NCBI GenBank assembly: GCA_900772835.1
Contig: CAAGSA010000071.1
Location: 1-64,000 of the forward strand
Direction: 5' to 3'
Source of the DNA: an uncultured Prevotella sp.
GTDB taxonomy: Bacteria > Bacteroidota > Bacteroidia > Bacteroidales > Bacteroidaceae
DNA: 64,000 nucleotides
Part shown: positions 43,392 through 53,420 of the stretch, in pieces
Numbering within the stretch: the first letter of the stretch is position 1
Layout of the letters: the number at the start of each line of letters is the position of its first letter
Notes under the pieces: model-generated
Databases searched by the model: none
The model's input: the letters and a program-made list of their open reading frames with translations, nothing else
Told to the model about the DNA's origin: nothing
Made by a program: the position numbers and the translations under genes

Positions 43392-45338
43392 ATGAAAACG
43401 AACAAAAGATTTATTTTGTCCGTGGGATGGCTGTTGGCGTCGCATGCAGTGGCACTCGGCTTTCTCACGCTGTTTCGCATTGTGGAATTCATCTGCCTGC
43501 ACTCGATGGTCACCGACACGCAGGCAAGCGCGGCAAGGGCATTTCTCAACGGACTGTGGTTCGACAACGTGACGGCGTGCTACGTGCTGCTGCTGCCGCT
43601 CGCTGCAGTGGGCGCGACGGCTGCCGCAGGATACACACCGAAAAGACTGCGGCAATGCGCCATGTGGTGGTTCGCGGCACTGTACGCCATAGTGTTCATG
43701 GCATCGGCGGCAAACACGCCATACTTCCAGTATTTCTTCAAGAACATCAACTCGTCGATATTCGAATGGTTCGGCTATGCTGCCACCACGGCGGGGATGG
43801 TGTTCCAGGAGAAATCGTACATACTGCACATTGCGCTCTACTTCGTCTTCACCACCGCATACATATTGATAATGGTATATATGCGACGGTTCTTCGACAG
43901 GAAGATTGACAGCTGCGCGAAAGACCGCCGGCAGCCGCTGATGATAGCGGCGAGGGTGGCGGCAGTGGGGTGCCTCGTGCCGCTCTGCCTCTTCGGCATA
44001 CGCGGCAGGAGGGGATACAACCCTATAAAAGTGAGCCAGGCATACTACTGCGATGACCCCTTCCTGAACCAGCTCGGCATCAACCCGGCATTCAACCTGC
44101 TCACCAGCACGCTCGACGACATGCGCCGCGAGAACCGCGACCTGCACCTCATGGCTGACAACCGTGCGGTGGGCATCGCACGGCAGGAACTCGGCATCAG
44201 CGGGGCAGCGGACAGCATGCACGTGGTGCGCCGCAACATCATGGCGGCTGACGGAACACCGCAGAAGCGCAACGTGGTGGTGATTCTAATGGAATCCATG
44301 TCGGCAAGCCTGCTCTCCACCTTCGGACAGGAGCAACACCTCACGCCCACGCTCGACTCGCTCTACAGCCATTCACTCGCCTTCACACGCTGCTACAGTG
44401 CCGGAATACACACCAACCACGGCATGACGGCATCGCTGTATTCATTCCCCGCAATGATGTTCCGCAACCTGATGAAGGGCACCGTGACGCCACACCGCAC
44501 GGGAATACCAACCGTGCTGAAGCACTACGGCTACCACAATATGTTCTTCATGACCCACGAGGCGCAGTACGACAATATGAAGGCGTTCTTCACCACCAAC
44601 GGCTACGACGAAATCTTCGCACAGGAGAACTACCCCAAGGAGGAGGTGGTGAACAGCTTCGGCGTTTCCGACCACTATCTCTTCACCTACGCCCTCAACA
44701 CCATCAACCGGCGTGCAGCCACCGGCAAGCCGTTCCTCGCCACGCTGCTCACCATCAGCAACCATCCGCCATACGTCGTCCCATCTTTCTTCAAACCCAA
44801 GAGCCGCGAGCCGGAAAGCCAGATAGTGGAGTATGCCGACTGGGCTGTGGGCGATTTCCTGAGGAAGGCAAGCCGCGAGCCGTGGTATGCCAACACCATT
44901 TTCGTAATCCTTGCCGACCACGGCAAGCTCGTGGGCAAAGCCACCACCGAAGCACCGGAATCCTACAACCACATACCGCTGCTCATCTTCGGTCCCGGAG
45001 TGCCGGTGATGCGCTACGACGGTCTCGCCACACAGGTGGACATTATGCCCACGCTGCTGTCCATGCTCAACATGAGCTACGAATACGACGGTTTCGGACA
45101 GGACCTGCTCCACGCTCCGCGCACGATGGTGTTCTATTCTGCCGACAATCAGATTATCGCACGCAACGACAAGCTGGTATACGTATACAACCCGAAGATG
45201 CAGAAAAGCTTCTGCTATTCTGTTCTCCCCGATGGCTCTCTGAAGGAGACAGCCATGACAGCCGCCTTCAAACCGCTGCAGACATACGTGTTCGCAATGA
45301 TCCAGACGGCACAGTTCGCACTGAAAAAGCAGAGATAG
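43392..45338 (+). CDS. LtaS-type sulfatase-fold membrane phosphotransferase
   Basis: The 648-residue product has an N-terminal block of about five membrane helices (residues 1–210) and a C-terminal extracytoplasmic alkaline-phosphatase-like domain. The metal-binding start VVVILMESMSASLLS, the nucleophile region AGIHTNHGMTASLYSFPAMM, FMTHEAQYDNM and LADHGKLVG match the LtaS/MdoB family. Such enzymes move glycerol phosphate or phosphoethanolamine from a phospholipid onto a polymer, glucan or LPS. In this phylum the acceptor is usually unknown. It may relate to the glycerophosphotransferase operon at 14–19 kb, but the genes are far apart. Confidence 0.88.
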   Translation: MKTNKRFILSVGWLLASHAVALGFLTLFRIVEFICLHSMVTDTQASAARAFLNGLWFDNVTACYVLLLPLAAVGATAAAGYTPKRLRQCAMWWFAALYAIVFMASAANTPYFQYFFKNINSSIFEWFGYAATTAGMVFQEKSYILHIALYFVFTTAYILIMVYMRRFFDRKIDSCAKDRRQPLMIAARVAAVGCLVPLCLFGIRGRRGYNPIKVSQAYYCDDPFLNQLGINPAFNLLTSTLDDMRRENRDLHLMADNRAVGIARQELGISGAADSMHVVRRNIMAADGTPQKRNVVVILMESMSASLLSTFGQEQHLTPTLDSLYSHSLAFTRCYSAGIHTNHGMTASLYSFPAMMFRNLMKGTVTPHRTGIPTVLKHYGYHNMFFMTHEAQYDNMKAFFTTNGYDEIFAQENYPKEEVVNSFGVSDHYLFTYALNTINRRAATGKPFLATLLTISNHPPYVVPSFFKPKSREPESQIVEYADWAVGDFLRKASREPWYANTIFVILADHGKLVGKATTEAPESYNHIPLLIFGPGVPVMRYDGLATQVDIMPTLLSMLNMSYEYDGFGQDLLHAPRTMVFYSADNQIIARNDKLVYVYNPKMQKSFCYSVLPDGSLKETAMTAAFKPLQTYVFAMIQTAQFALKKQR

Positions 45339-45559
45339 AAACACAGAAAGCAACTTTTTGTCGATATTCCCTCCGGAATGCCAGTTCGTCCCACTGGCAT
45401 TCCCCCTGCAGGCAATCATTTGGGGATTGGAGAAACAGCCTATGTCCGCAACCCGCCAACGAAGGCTATCTCTCTAATTCTCAAATCATTCTGAAAATAA
45501 AAAAGAAAACTTTTTATCATAAAAATGCGCTAATTCTCCGCATTTTTTGTTTTTTTTAT

Positions 45560-45567
45560 TACTTTTG
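45560..45567 (+). promoter_or_regulatory. Promoter element for the large T9SS-tailed protein
   Basis: TACTTTTG followed by CACG fits TAnnTTTGCAC, about 40 bases before the start. Confidence 0.5.
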
Positions 45568-45607
45568 CACGTATATATTCATTATCTATTACTAATTAAT
45601 AACGCGT

Positions 45608-48600
45608 ATGAAAACACAATTAGTTTCTGCGTTCCTTTTGTTATGCACCACAGCATTCGGCCAAGGACAACTTGGCAAATACCCGAAGCCGAATGAAGGG
45701 AAAACAAACGGAAAACAAATCACGACGGTGAAAAAGCCGATCATTTCTCCATTCTACGGAGAAAGAAAGTTCAGAATCGCAAACGACAACAAGCCGGCTC
45801 TCGTCAAGAACGTCGGTGACAACAGCAACCTCTACGGCAGCCTCGTATTCTCAGAGGCAATGACCGACGAGAGCCAGTACGGCATCTACAGCTTCACGGC
45901 TACGCCATCCACAACCGTAAGCCCCGTGAAGACCGACGCAAGCTTCAAGTCGAAAGCTGCCGTATACGCAAACGGCAAGTACTACGCCTTCTATATGGAG
46001 GAGGCATGGGGATGGGTGATATATATGGCATGCAGCGTGTACAACCCCGAAACATGGGAAGTGGAAAAGGTTATGGAGCCTTCCACGGAATGGAAGAACT
46101 TCGTCAACTCGTCGGCTGTGACCTACGACGAGCAGACGAAGAAGATATACGCCGTGACAAGCGAAGACTACGGCGGCCCGTATATCCTCAGCACGATGAA
46201 CGAAGAGGACGGCAGCTTCGAGAAGGTGGCAGACCTGGAGCGCTCATACCTCACGCTGGCTGCCTCGCCAAACGGTGTGCTCTACGGCATCTCCGACTTC
46301 GGCATGCTCTACAGGATAGACAAAGCCACCGGTGAATCCACACTCATCGGCGACACGAAGCAGAGGCCGAAGTTCTCGCAGTCGATGACATTCGACCCGA
46401 ACACCGGACTCCTCTACTGGGGATTCATGAACGACACCAGTTCGGCACTCTACCAGCTGAACACCACCACCGCCACAGCATACAAGGTATGCGACATGCC
46501 GGAGCACGAGGAGTTCATCGGACTCTTCGTGAAGAAGGCTGAAGTGGCAGACAAGGCACCGATGCCCGTAACAGGACTCTCGTTCATACCCAACGTATAC
46601 GGCGGCACCGTGGGAAGCATCCTCTGCCAGGCACCTACAAAGGCTGCCGACGGCACTGACCTCACGGGACAGGTGACGGTGAAAATCTGCTCGGGCGACG
46701 AAACACTGACTGAACAGACCGTGGCTCCGGGAGAAACGGTGAGAAGAGACAACGTGTCGTTCGACGCCAACAAGCTCTACTCGCTCTTCGCAAACGCATC
46801 CAACGAGGCAGGACAGAGCAGCAAGGCCACTACAACGGTATTCATCGGAAAGGACGTGGCTACATCGCCGTCGAACGTGAACGTAACGCTGAACGACAAA
46901 GTGGCTACACTCACATGGGAAGCTCCTACGGCAGGTGTGAACGACGGATACATCAACCCGAGCGAAGTGACATACAACGTGACGAGGCTCATGGGTGGTT
47001 CTTCTACTGTTGTTGCCAAGAACACAAAGAAGACAACCTTCAAGGAGATTCTGCCGAACGCTACCGGAAAATACAGCTACACCGTAACAGCATGCAGCAA
47101 CGGTGCCGAAGGCGGAAGCGCCACATCGAACAGCGTGCTCTCGATAGGATCATACGAACTGCCCTACTCTGAGGACTTCAGCGACGGAGACGCATGCAAG
47201 CAGCTCTTCACCATCGTAGACGTGGACAACGACGGAGACGACAACCAGGCTAAATGGTTCTGGAAGGAAGACGAAAAGCTCATGCAGTATTGCTCCAACG
47301 GCGCGAACATAGGCAACGACTGGCTCTTCACTCCGGCAATACACTTCGACGGAAAGCACATGTACAAACTCAAGTTCGACATCAACATGGGCGCCACTTC
47401 GAACCTAATGGTGACTGTGGGCAAGACTGCCACACCCGACAACCAGACCGAAATCATCGACCTCAACGAAGTTTACGAATCATGGCAGACAACGCACGAA
47501 GCCACATTCACCGTGCCCGACGACGGCAACTACTACATCGGATTCTACAACTACAGCAATGCCGGCAGCACATACTTCAACCTGTTCAACATCAACATCG
47601 AGCAGGGAATAGAGTCTGACGTGCCCGAGGCTGTAAGCGACTACACCGTAACGGCAGACCTGAACGGCGCCAACGCCGCAACCCTGCAGTTCAATGCCCC
47701 CGAGAAACTGCTCAACGGCAAGGACATCAGCGGCAGTATGAACATCCACGTATATACAGTGGAGACGCAGCAGAGCGAGGATGGTGACGAGGAAAACACC
47801 GTGACCAAGGACACCGAGATAAAGACACTCACCGCCACCGCAGGACAGGCAATCTCATACAAGGACGAAAATGCCAAGAACGGCAACAACACATACAAGG
47901 TTGTGGCTGAATACAACGGCAAGAAGGGTCTCGACGTGAGCAAGACCGTATGGGCAGGATACGACGTGTCCGAACCTGTGAAGAACCTCAAGCTCAGAAC
48001 CGTCGACGGCAATATGCACGTGAAGCTCACATGGGATGCACCGGAAAAGGGCGAGAACGGAGGATACTTCAACATCAACGACATCACGTACACCGTATGG
48101 CGCAGCCTCGACAAGAAGACCTTCTCACCAGTAGAAACAAACATCACGGAACTGACCTACACCGACACCAGCATCGAGGAAGAGGTGCAGGACATGCAGG
48201 AAGTATACTACTATGCAGTGACAGCCGACAACCAGGCTGGAACGAGCAAGGGAGCAACACAGTTCATCGGCGTAGGAAAACCGTACAACTTCCCCGTAGC
48301 CGAGTCATTCAAGGGCGGCAGACTCAACCTCAACCCGTGGTCGTACAAGAACGTGCAGGGCTCACTCGGATGGGAGACACTGCGCTCCGACGACGGTGGA
48401 GGCTCACCGCAGGACAACGACGGAGGATTCGTGAAGTTCATGAACCAGTGGGGCGACTACTGTGTAGACAGCCGACTCATCACTCCAGTAATATCAATGG
48501 ACGGCACCACCACTCCTACATTCAGCTTCTACATGTTCCACTGGGAGCAGAGCTCTGTCGAATCCGACAACAAGCAGACGAAGCTCATGATTGAGGTGGC

Positions 48601-50104
48601 ACCCGACGGAGGCGACTTCGACGAACCAATCGCCACATTCACCGCGGCAAACGAGAAGTACGGATGGATCGAACACCGCGTATCGCTCGAAAAATACAAG
48701 AACTGCAAATACATCCAGGTAGCACTGAGAGGATATACCGACAACGACTGGATGTACTACTACGTGGACAACATCCACTTCGACGAGCAGAAAGACAACG
48801 ACCTCGCCGTGGCTACATTCGACGGACCGGAGAATGCAAACATCAACGACGACTGCACATTCTCTCTCACCTACTCCAACAGAGGAAACAAGAGCGCCAA
48901 GGACTACACCATCGTGCTGAAGCAGGACGACGAGACCATCAGCACCGTCAGCGGCGACGAGATGGCACCGGGCGAGGCAAAGACCATAGAGCTCCACGCC
49001 AAAGTGAACGCCACAACAGCAGGAAAGGACGTAACGTTCAAGGCAGAGGTGGTATACGACAAGGACGAGGATGCCGACAACAACACCTCTGCCACAATAT
49101 ACACCAAAGTGAAGCCTTCAAGCTATCCTTGCGTTACAGACCTGAACACCACAAAGAGCGGCAGCAACGCAAGCCTCACATGGACAGCGCCCGTTCTGCC
49201 TACAGCCGACGAGGCTACAGTGGACGGAATGGAAGACTACACATCGTTCGCAATATCAGGCTTCGGCGACTGGATTACCTACGACGGCGACAAGCTCGGC
49301 AGCGGCAAGCTGACACAGCTGCCATACTTCGACAACGAGAACGCAGACAAGGCATTCCAGGTATGGTGCCCGATGGCTCTCGGACTTGACGCAGAGTCTG
49401 CACCGAACCTCATGCCTTACAACGGAGACAAGTGCCTCATAGCATGGTATGCAAACATCAGCATGGACGGCGCACAGCCGTACAACGACGACTACCTCAT
49501 CTCGCCGGCAATAAAGGGCGGCACCGAAGTATCGTTCTATATGAAGAAGATTGACAAGAACCTGACGGGAGAGACATACGAAATCATGTACTCCACCACC
49601 ACACAGGATCCGTCAGCATTCAAGGTCCTCACAACCGACGAGGCTCCAGCCGAATGGCAGCAGATAAAGGCAACAATGCCTGAGGATGCAAAATACTTCG
49701 CAATCCACTACACAGCGAAGCTCAAGGACGGAATCATGGTAGACGACATCAGCTACGTGCCCGTGCTCTACGCTCTGTCGGTAGACGGATTCAACGTGTT
49801 CCGCAACGGCAAGCAGATGAACGAGGAGACTCTCAAGACAGCCAACTTCACCGACAAGAACATCGGCGAGGAGCGTCAGGGCTACCAGGTATCAGTGGTA
49901 TACAACCTCGGCGAGTCAAACGCATCCGACATCGTATACGTAAACGACGTATCCGACATAGAGAACGTGGCTGAACTCAAGAGCGACAGCTACACCATCT
50001 ACTCAATCGACGGCAGACTCATCGGCTCCAACCTGAAGAAGATGCCTGCACTGCGCGCCGGTTCCTACATCATCAACAACAAGAAGGTGGTTATCCGCAA
50101 ATAA
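45608..50104 (+). CDS. Large secreted adhesin-like protein with choice-of-anchor J domains and T9SS tail
   Basis: The 1498-residue product has a signal peptide ending at TAFGQGQ. The order of parts is a propeller-like region (about 60–305: KIYAVTSEDYGG, TLAASPNGVLYGISDFGML), FN3-like modules (TLTWEAPTAG, KLTWDAPEKG, SLTWTAP) and three choice-of-anchor J / cleaved-adhesin domains starting near 512 (LPYSEDFSDGDACKQLF), 895 (FPVAESFKGGRLNLNPWSY) and 1210. A CARDB-like segment (NDLAVATFDGPENAN) lies between the last two, and a C-terminal sorting domain ends LRAGSYIINNKKVVIRK. This resembles gingipain haemagglutinin regions without the protease. It probably binds host or dietary glycans at the surface. 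Confidence 0.88.
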   Translation: MKTQLVSAFLLLCTTAFGQGQLGKYPKPNEGKTNGKQITTVKKPIISPFYGERKFRIANDNKPALVKNVGDNSNLYGSLVFSEAMTDESQYGIYSFTATPSTTVSPVKTDASFKSKAAVYANGKYYAFYMEEAWGWVIYMACSVYNPETWEVEKVMEPSTEWKNFVNSSAVTYDEQTKKIYAVTSEDYGGPYILSTMNEEDGSFEKVADLERSYLTLAASPNGVLYGISDFGMLYRIDKATGESTLIGDTKQRPKFSQSMTFDPNTGLLYWGFMNDTSSALYQLNTTTATAYKVCDMPEHEEFIGLFVKKAEVADKAPMPVTGLSFIPNVYGGTVGSILCQAPTKAADGTDLTGQVTVKICSGDETLTEQTVAPGETVRRDNVSFDANKLYSLFANASNEAGQSSKATTTVFIGKDVATSPSNVNVTLNDKVATLTWEAPTAGVNDGYINPSEVTYNVTRLMGGSSTVVAKNTKKTTFKEILPNATGKYSYTVTACSNGAEGGSATSNSVLSIGSYELPYSEDFSDGDACKQLFTIVDVDNDGDDNQAKWFWKEDEKLMQYCSNGANIGNDWLFTPAIHFDGKHMYKLKFDINMGATSNLMVTVGKTATPDNQTEIIDLNEVYESWQTTHEATFTVPDDGNYYIGFYNYSNAGSTYFNLFNINIEQGIESDVPEAVSDYTVTADLNGANAATLQFNAPEKLLNGKDISGSMNIHVYTVETQQSEDGDEENTVTKDTEIKTLTATAGQAISYKDENAKNGNNTYKVVAEYNGKKGLDVSKTVWAGYDVSEPVKNLKLRTVDGNMHVKLTWDAPEKGENGGYFNINDITYTVWRSLDKKTFSPVETNITELTYTDTSIEEEVQDMQEVYYYAVTADNQAGTSKGATQFIGVGKPYNFPVAESFKGGRLNLNPWSYKNVQGSLGWETLRSDDGGGSPQDNDGGFVKFMNQWGDYCVDSRLITPVISMDGTTTPTFSFYMFHWEQSSVESDNKQTKLMIEVAPDGGDFDEPIATFTAANEKYGWIEHRVSLEKYKNCKYIQVALRGYTDNDWMYYYVDNIHFDEQKDNDLAVATFDGPENANINDDCTFSLTYSNRGNKSAKDYTIVLKQDDETISTVSGDEMAPGEAKTIELHAKVNATTAGKDVTFKAEVVYDKDEDADNNTSATIYTKVKPSSYPCVTDLNTTKSGSNASLTWTAPVLPTADEATVDGMEDYTSFAISGFGDWITYDGDKLGSGKLTQLPYFDNENADKAFQVWCPMALGLDAESAPNLMPYNGDKCLIAWYANISMDGAQPYNDDYLISPAIKGGTEVSFYMKKIDKNLTGETYEIMYSTTTQDPSAFKVLTTDEAPAEWQQIKATMPEDAKYFAIHYTAKLKDGIMVDDISYVPVLYALSVDGFNVFRNGKQMNEETLKTANFTDKNIGEERQGYQVSVVYNLGESNASDIVYVNDVSDIENVAELKSDSYTIYSIDGRLIGSNLKKMPALRAGSYIINNKKVVIRK

Positions 50105-50122
50105 CAAATCCCTCTAATAAAG

Positions 50123-50170
50123 AAAAGTCCATACCACAGGATCAACTCCCGGGTATGGACTTTTCTTTTT
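50123..50170 (+). terminator. Intrinsic terminator after the adhesin gene
   Basis: AAAAGTCCATACC (50123–50135) pairs perfectly with GGTATGGACTTTT (50152–50164), then CTTTTT. Confidence 0.85.
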
Positions 50171-50310
50171 GCCAAACTATTCCCTTCCCTGCATTTTATT
50201 ACTGTTTGGAATCCAACTATACTACTTTTTCCTGCCACCGGAGCACCGGCAGAAACCCGCCGAGGCGACAGGAACAAGAGTGGAAGACGGAGGATGAAGA
50301 GCAATAAATA

Positions 50311-50342
50311 TTTGGGGGATAATCTTTATTTGCGTAACTTTG
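50311..50342 (+). promoter_or_regulatory. Promoter for the DUF6056-type gene (TTTG / TAACTTTG)
   Basis: TTTG at 50311–50314 and TAACTTTG at 50335–50342 are 20 bases apart. It places the following 22-bp array inside the transcribed leader. Confidence 0.55.
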
Positions 50343-50356
50343 CTTTTGAAATACCC

Positions 50357-50466
50357 CGTTTATGAACAGCAAACGGTACGTTTATGAATGACAAACGATA
50401 TGTTTATGAATGACAAACGATACGTTTATGAATGACAAACGATACGTTTATGAACAACAAACGGTA
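50357..50466. repeat. Tandem array of five 22-bp units in a 5' leader
   Basis: Units start at 50357, 50379, 50401, 50423 and 50445, exactly 22 bases each, with a partial sixth. Each reads close to CGTTTATGAATGACAAACGA and has short complementary ends (CGTTT/AAACG). It begins about 10 bases after the predicted transcription start. The 50105–50527 gap otherwise holds only the terminator and this promoter. Confidence 0.9.
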
Positions 50467-50527
50467 CGTTTGAAGGATTGAAACACGCTATATATAATTT
50501 TAAACCCACCAACTGAAGAAGAAAAAT

Positions 50528-52060
50528 ATGAAGAATAAAGAATACAATATACTGACTGCGGTGGCTGTGGTACTGATGCTGGCAAGTGCCGTAGTGTGCC
50601 TCTATATGGGCAGATACCTGCATCCGTTCGCCGACGACTATGCCTACGGTGCCGATGCACACCAGGCCTTCCTGCATACGCGTTCGGTGGCGGAATGTCT
50701 GGGCGCGGCATGGCAGACCGCTATGAACACCTACCGCACCTGGCAAGGCACATACACCGCCTGCTTCCTGATGAGTCTGCAGCCGGGAGTGTTCGGCTGC
50801 TACTGGGTCACGCCGTTGCTGCTGCTGGGCAGTCTGGTGGCATCCACCTGTCTGCTGATGCATGTGCTGATGCGCAGGGTGCTCCGCGCTCCGCGCCGGG
50901 AGTATGTCTTCGTAGCCACGGTGTTCGTGCTCATCACCACACAGTTCGTATATTCGCCCTACGATGCCTTCTACTGGTACAACGGGGGAATGTACTACAC
51001 ACTCTTCTACAGTCTCTCGCTCCTCCTGGCATCGCTCCTGCTGGCATACCCCCGGTGCGGCAGCAAGACGGGAAAGGTGTTCATAGCCGCCGCCACCTTT
51101 ATTATATGCATAGTCACGGGCGGAGGAAACTTCGTGTCAGGATTCGCCACAGCCACCGTCCTCTCCACCGCCATCACCCTCTACACGATAAGCCACAGGC
51201 GGCTGCCGGTGTTCTGCACAGTGGCACTACTGATGTTCTGCGCCGCCTTCGCCCTGAGCGCCTTCGCCCCGGGCAACGCATTCCGCGAGGCAGACGAGCG
51301 CATGGCTCACCCCGAGTTCACACCCAGCATACTATTGGGCATCGCCACGAGCATACTCCGCTGCGGCACCTTCACGCTGAGGATGGCGGCAGGCATGATG
51401 CCGCTGGCGTTCCTCGTGCTGCTGCCTGCAGTGTGGCGCACGGCGCGCCGCTCGCCCTTCGCCTTCGCCCACCCCTGGCTCTGCATCATCATCACCTTTG
51501 CGCTCTACTGCAGCGTGTTCTTTCCCCACTGCTATGCCACCGACTATGTGGGTCCGAACCGCGTGCGCAACGTGTACAGCTACGCCCTCTTCTGGCTCAT
51601 ACTCATCAATATGTTCTACCTCTCCGGAACCGTGGCGCGCCGCCAGGGCAGCATAGGCAGGGCGGCGGAAAGCATCAGCCGGAAGACGGAAGGCATCGTC
51701 GCCACCATAAGGGCCACCGTCTGCCGCCACCGCTGGACATACATAAGCCTCCCGACGGCAGTGCTGCTGCTCGCCACCTTGCTGCCGCCATCGGCCACGA
51801 GCCGCAACCTCGCCCTGCTCGGCGGCACCATACAGCAGAGCGACCGCGAGATGAACGAGCGCGAAAGGCTGCTGGAACAGTCGGTGGCAGACACTGTGAT
51901 ACTGCAGCCCCTCAGCGTGGCGCTGCCCTCCGACGCTCATGCCGATGCCAAGCCGGCACCCGGCAACTGGGTGAACGACGCGATGGCAAGATACTACGGC
52001 AAGAGGTGCGTATTCACTACCCGTCGTGGCGCCGCCGCAAGTTATCCCGAAAGCCGTTGA
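50528..52060 (+). CDS. Polytopic membrane protein, DUF6056-like
   Basis: The 510-residue product has about 10–12 hydrophobic segments and the start region LHPFADDYAYGADAHQAF, which is typical of the DUF6056 group and resembles the first loop of membrane glycosyltransferases (an acidic pair after helix 1). Later conserved-looking blocks are YWYNGGMYYTLFYSLSLL and FAPGNAFREADER. The C-terminal third is less hydrophobic. It probably transfers sugars from a lipid carrier at the outer face of the membrane, but no enzyme activity is proven. The leader contains five 22-bp repeats. Confidence 0.7.
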   Translation: MKNKEYNILTAVAVVLMLASAVVCLYMGRYLHPFADDYAYGADAHQAFLHTRSVAECLGAAWQTAMNTYRTWQGTYTACFLMSLQPGVFGCYWVTPLLLLGSLVASTCLLMHVLMRRVLRAPRREYVFVATVFVLITTQFVYSPYDAFYWYNGGMYYTLFYSLSLLLASLLLAYPRCGSKTGKVFIAAATFIICIVTGGGNFVSGFATATVLSTAITLYTISHRRLPVFCTVALLMFCAAFALSAFAPGNAFREADERMAHPEFTPSILLGIATSILRCGTFTLRMAAGMMPLAFLVLLPAVWRTARRSPFAFAHPWLCIIITFALYCSVFFPHCYATDYVGPNRVRNVYSYALFWLILINMFYLSGTVARRQGSIGRAAESISRKTEGIVATIRATVCRHRWTYISLPTAVLLLATLLPPSATSRNLALLGGTIQQSDREMNERERLLEQSVADTVILQPLSVALPSDAHADAKPAPGNWVNDAMARYYGKRCVFTTRRGAAASYPESR

Positions 52061-52095
52061 TAAGTACGTGGAAAAGCCTGTTGATAAACTGTTCC

Positions 52096-52360
52096 TTATC
52101 CACACACCCACAAGGCAAGAGCAGGTGCAAGTGGATATCCACACACATATAAACAAGCTTTTGACAACTTTTCCACGCTTTTTCATCAACAAAAGATATA
52201 AACTTATTATCTTTGCACCGAATGTGGAAAATGTGGATAACCTGTCTTTGTTGCTGAAAAACAGAAAACAAGTCTCAACATACACTGTGGAGAAGAATCC
52301 TCCACGGGTTGATAACCGGACGGCAAAGAAAAAGCACGGGAAGTTATAAACTTATACACG
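52096..52360. other. Cluster of DnaA-box-like sites, possible replication origin or DnaA-titration site
   Basis: Exact matches to the DnaA box are TTATCCACA at 52096–52104 and TGTGGATAA at 52232–52240. One-mismatch matches are ATATCCACA at 52135, TGTGGAGAA at 52286, TGTGGAAAA at 52223 and TTATACACG at 52352. The 52144–52215 part is AT-rich. It fills the gap 52061–52419 and overlaps the nadA promoter. Gene order shows no strand switch here, so origin identity is uncertain. Confidence 0.45.
52208..52215 (+). promoter_or_regulatory. Promoter element for nadA
   Basis: TATCTTTGCACC is an exact match; the leader would be about 200 bases and contain several DnaA-box-like sites. Confidence 0.55.
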
Positions 52361-52419
52361 CCACATCATACTATACATTTTTAGATTTAAAATTTAAAAC
52401 AATAAAAGATTATAATAAT

Positions 52420-53412
52420 ATGGATGTTGACAAGAAGTGGGTCGAGAAGGGATATATCGACGAACCGGTAGCCGAAGGCGTTGACCTGGCAAAGGAGATA
52501 AGAAAGATGTGCAAGGAGAAGAACGCCGTTATCCTGGCACACTACTACACGACGGGCGACATACAGGATATAGCCGACTTCATTGGCGATTCGCTGGCGC
52601 TGGCACGCAAGGCCGCGCAGACGGATGCCGACATAATCGTGATGTGCGGCGTTCATTTCATGGCAGAGACGTGCAAGATTCTCTCGCCCGGGAAACTCGT
52701 GATCTGCCCCGACCTCAACGCCGGATGCTCGCTTGCCGATTCTTGCAGGGCGGAAGACCTGAGGAAATACAAGGAGGATCACCCCGGCTACAAGGTGGTG
52801 AGCTACGTGAACACCACTGCTGCCGTGAAGGCTCTGACCGACGTGGTGGTGACGAGCGGAAACGCGAAGAAGATTGTGGACACGTTCCCGGAGGACGAGA
52901 AGCTCATCTTCGGTCCCGACTATAACCTGGGGTCATACATAAACAGCGTGACCGGGCGCAATATGCTGCTCTGGAACGGCGGATGCCACGTGCACGAGCG
53001 TTTCTCGGTGGCTGAGATAGTAAGGCTCAAGAAGGAGCATCCTGGCGCCGAGGTGCTTGTTCATCCGGAGTGCAAGGGGCCTGTGGTGGCGCTTGCCGAT
53101 GTGGTTGGGTCTACTGCCGTGCTGCTCAAGCATGCCGTGGATAGCGACACGCAGGAGTTCATCGTTGCCACGGAGGCTGGAATCCTTTACGAGATGACGC
53201 GCAAGTGTCCGCAGAAGACTTTCATCCCCGTGCCGCCGGAGGTGGCTGAAGGTTCGCTGGGCTGCTCGTGCAACGAGTGCGACTACATGAAGATGAACAC
53301 GCTCAGGAAGATATACAATGCCCTGAAATACGAGTGGCCCTCAGTTGAGGTGGCTCCGGAGATAGCGAAGGATGCCGTGAAGCCCATCGAGAGGATGCTC
53401 GAACTGTCGTAA
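52420..53412 (+). CDS. nadA: Quinolinate synthase
   Basis: NadA condenses iminoaspartate with dihydroxyacetone phosphate to quinolinate in NAD synthesis, using a 4Fe-4S cluster. The ATG at 52420 gives 330 residues (MDVDKKWVEKGYIDEP); the longer frame would read non-coding leader. Characteristic segments are ILAHYYTTGDIQDIADFIGD, MCGVHFMAETCKILSP, CPDLNAGCSLADSC, VHPECKGPV and the late GSLGCSCNECDYMKMN, which provide the cluster cysteines. No nadB or nadC is adjacent. A hairpin follows at 53421. Confidence 0.95.
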   Translation: MDVDKKWVEKGYIDEPVAEGVDLAKEIRKMCKEKNAVILAHYYTTGDIQDIADFIGDSLALARKAAQTDADIIVMCGVHFMAETCKILSPGKLVICPDLNAGCSLADSCRAEDLRKYKEDHPGYKVVSYVNTTAAVKALTDVVVTSGNAKKIVDTFPEDEKLIFGPDYNLGSYINSVTGRNMLLWNGGCHVHERFSVAEIVRLKKEHPGAEVLVHPECKGPVVALADVVGSTAVLLKHAVDSDTQEFIVATEAGILYEMTRKCPQKTFIPVPPEVAEGSLGCSCNECDYMKMNTLRKIYNALKYEWPSVEVAPEIAKDAVKPIERMLELS

Positions 53413-53420
53413 GTCATGCC

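Noticed and set aside
50357..50466. CRISPR array
   Set aside because: The 22-bp units are contiguous with no spacers, and no cas genes are in the window.
50596..52152. 518-codon frame inside the DUF6056-type gene
   Set aside because: Arg/His/Pro-rich shadow; the real gene in the other frame has signal-like start and membrane helices.
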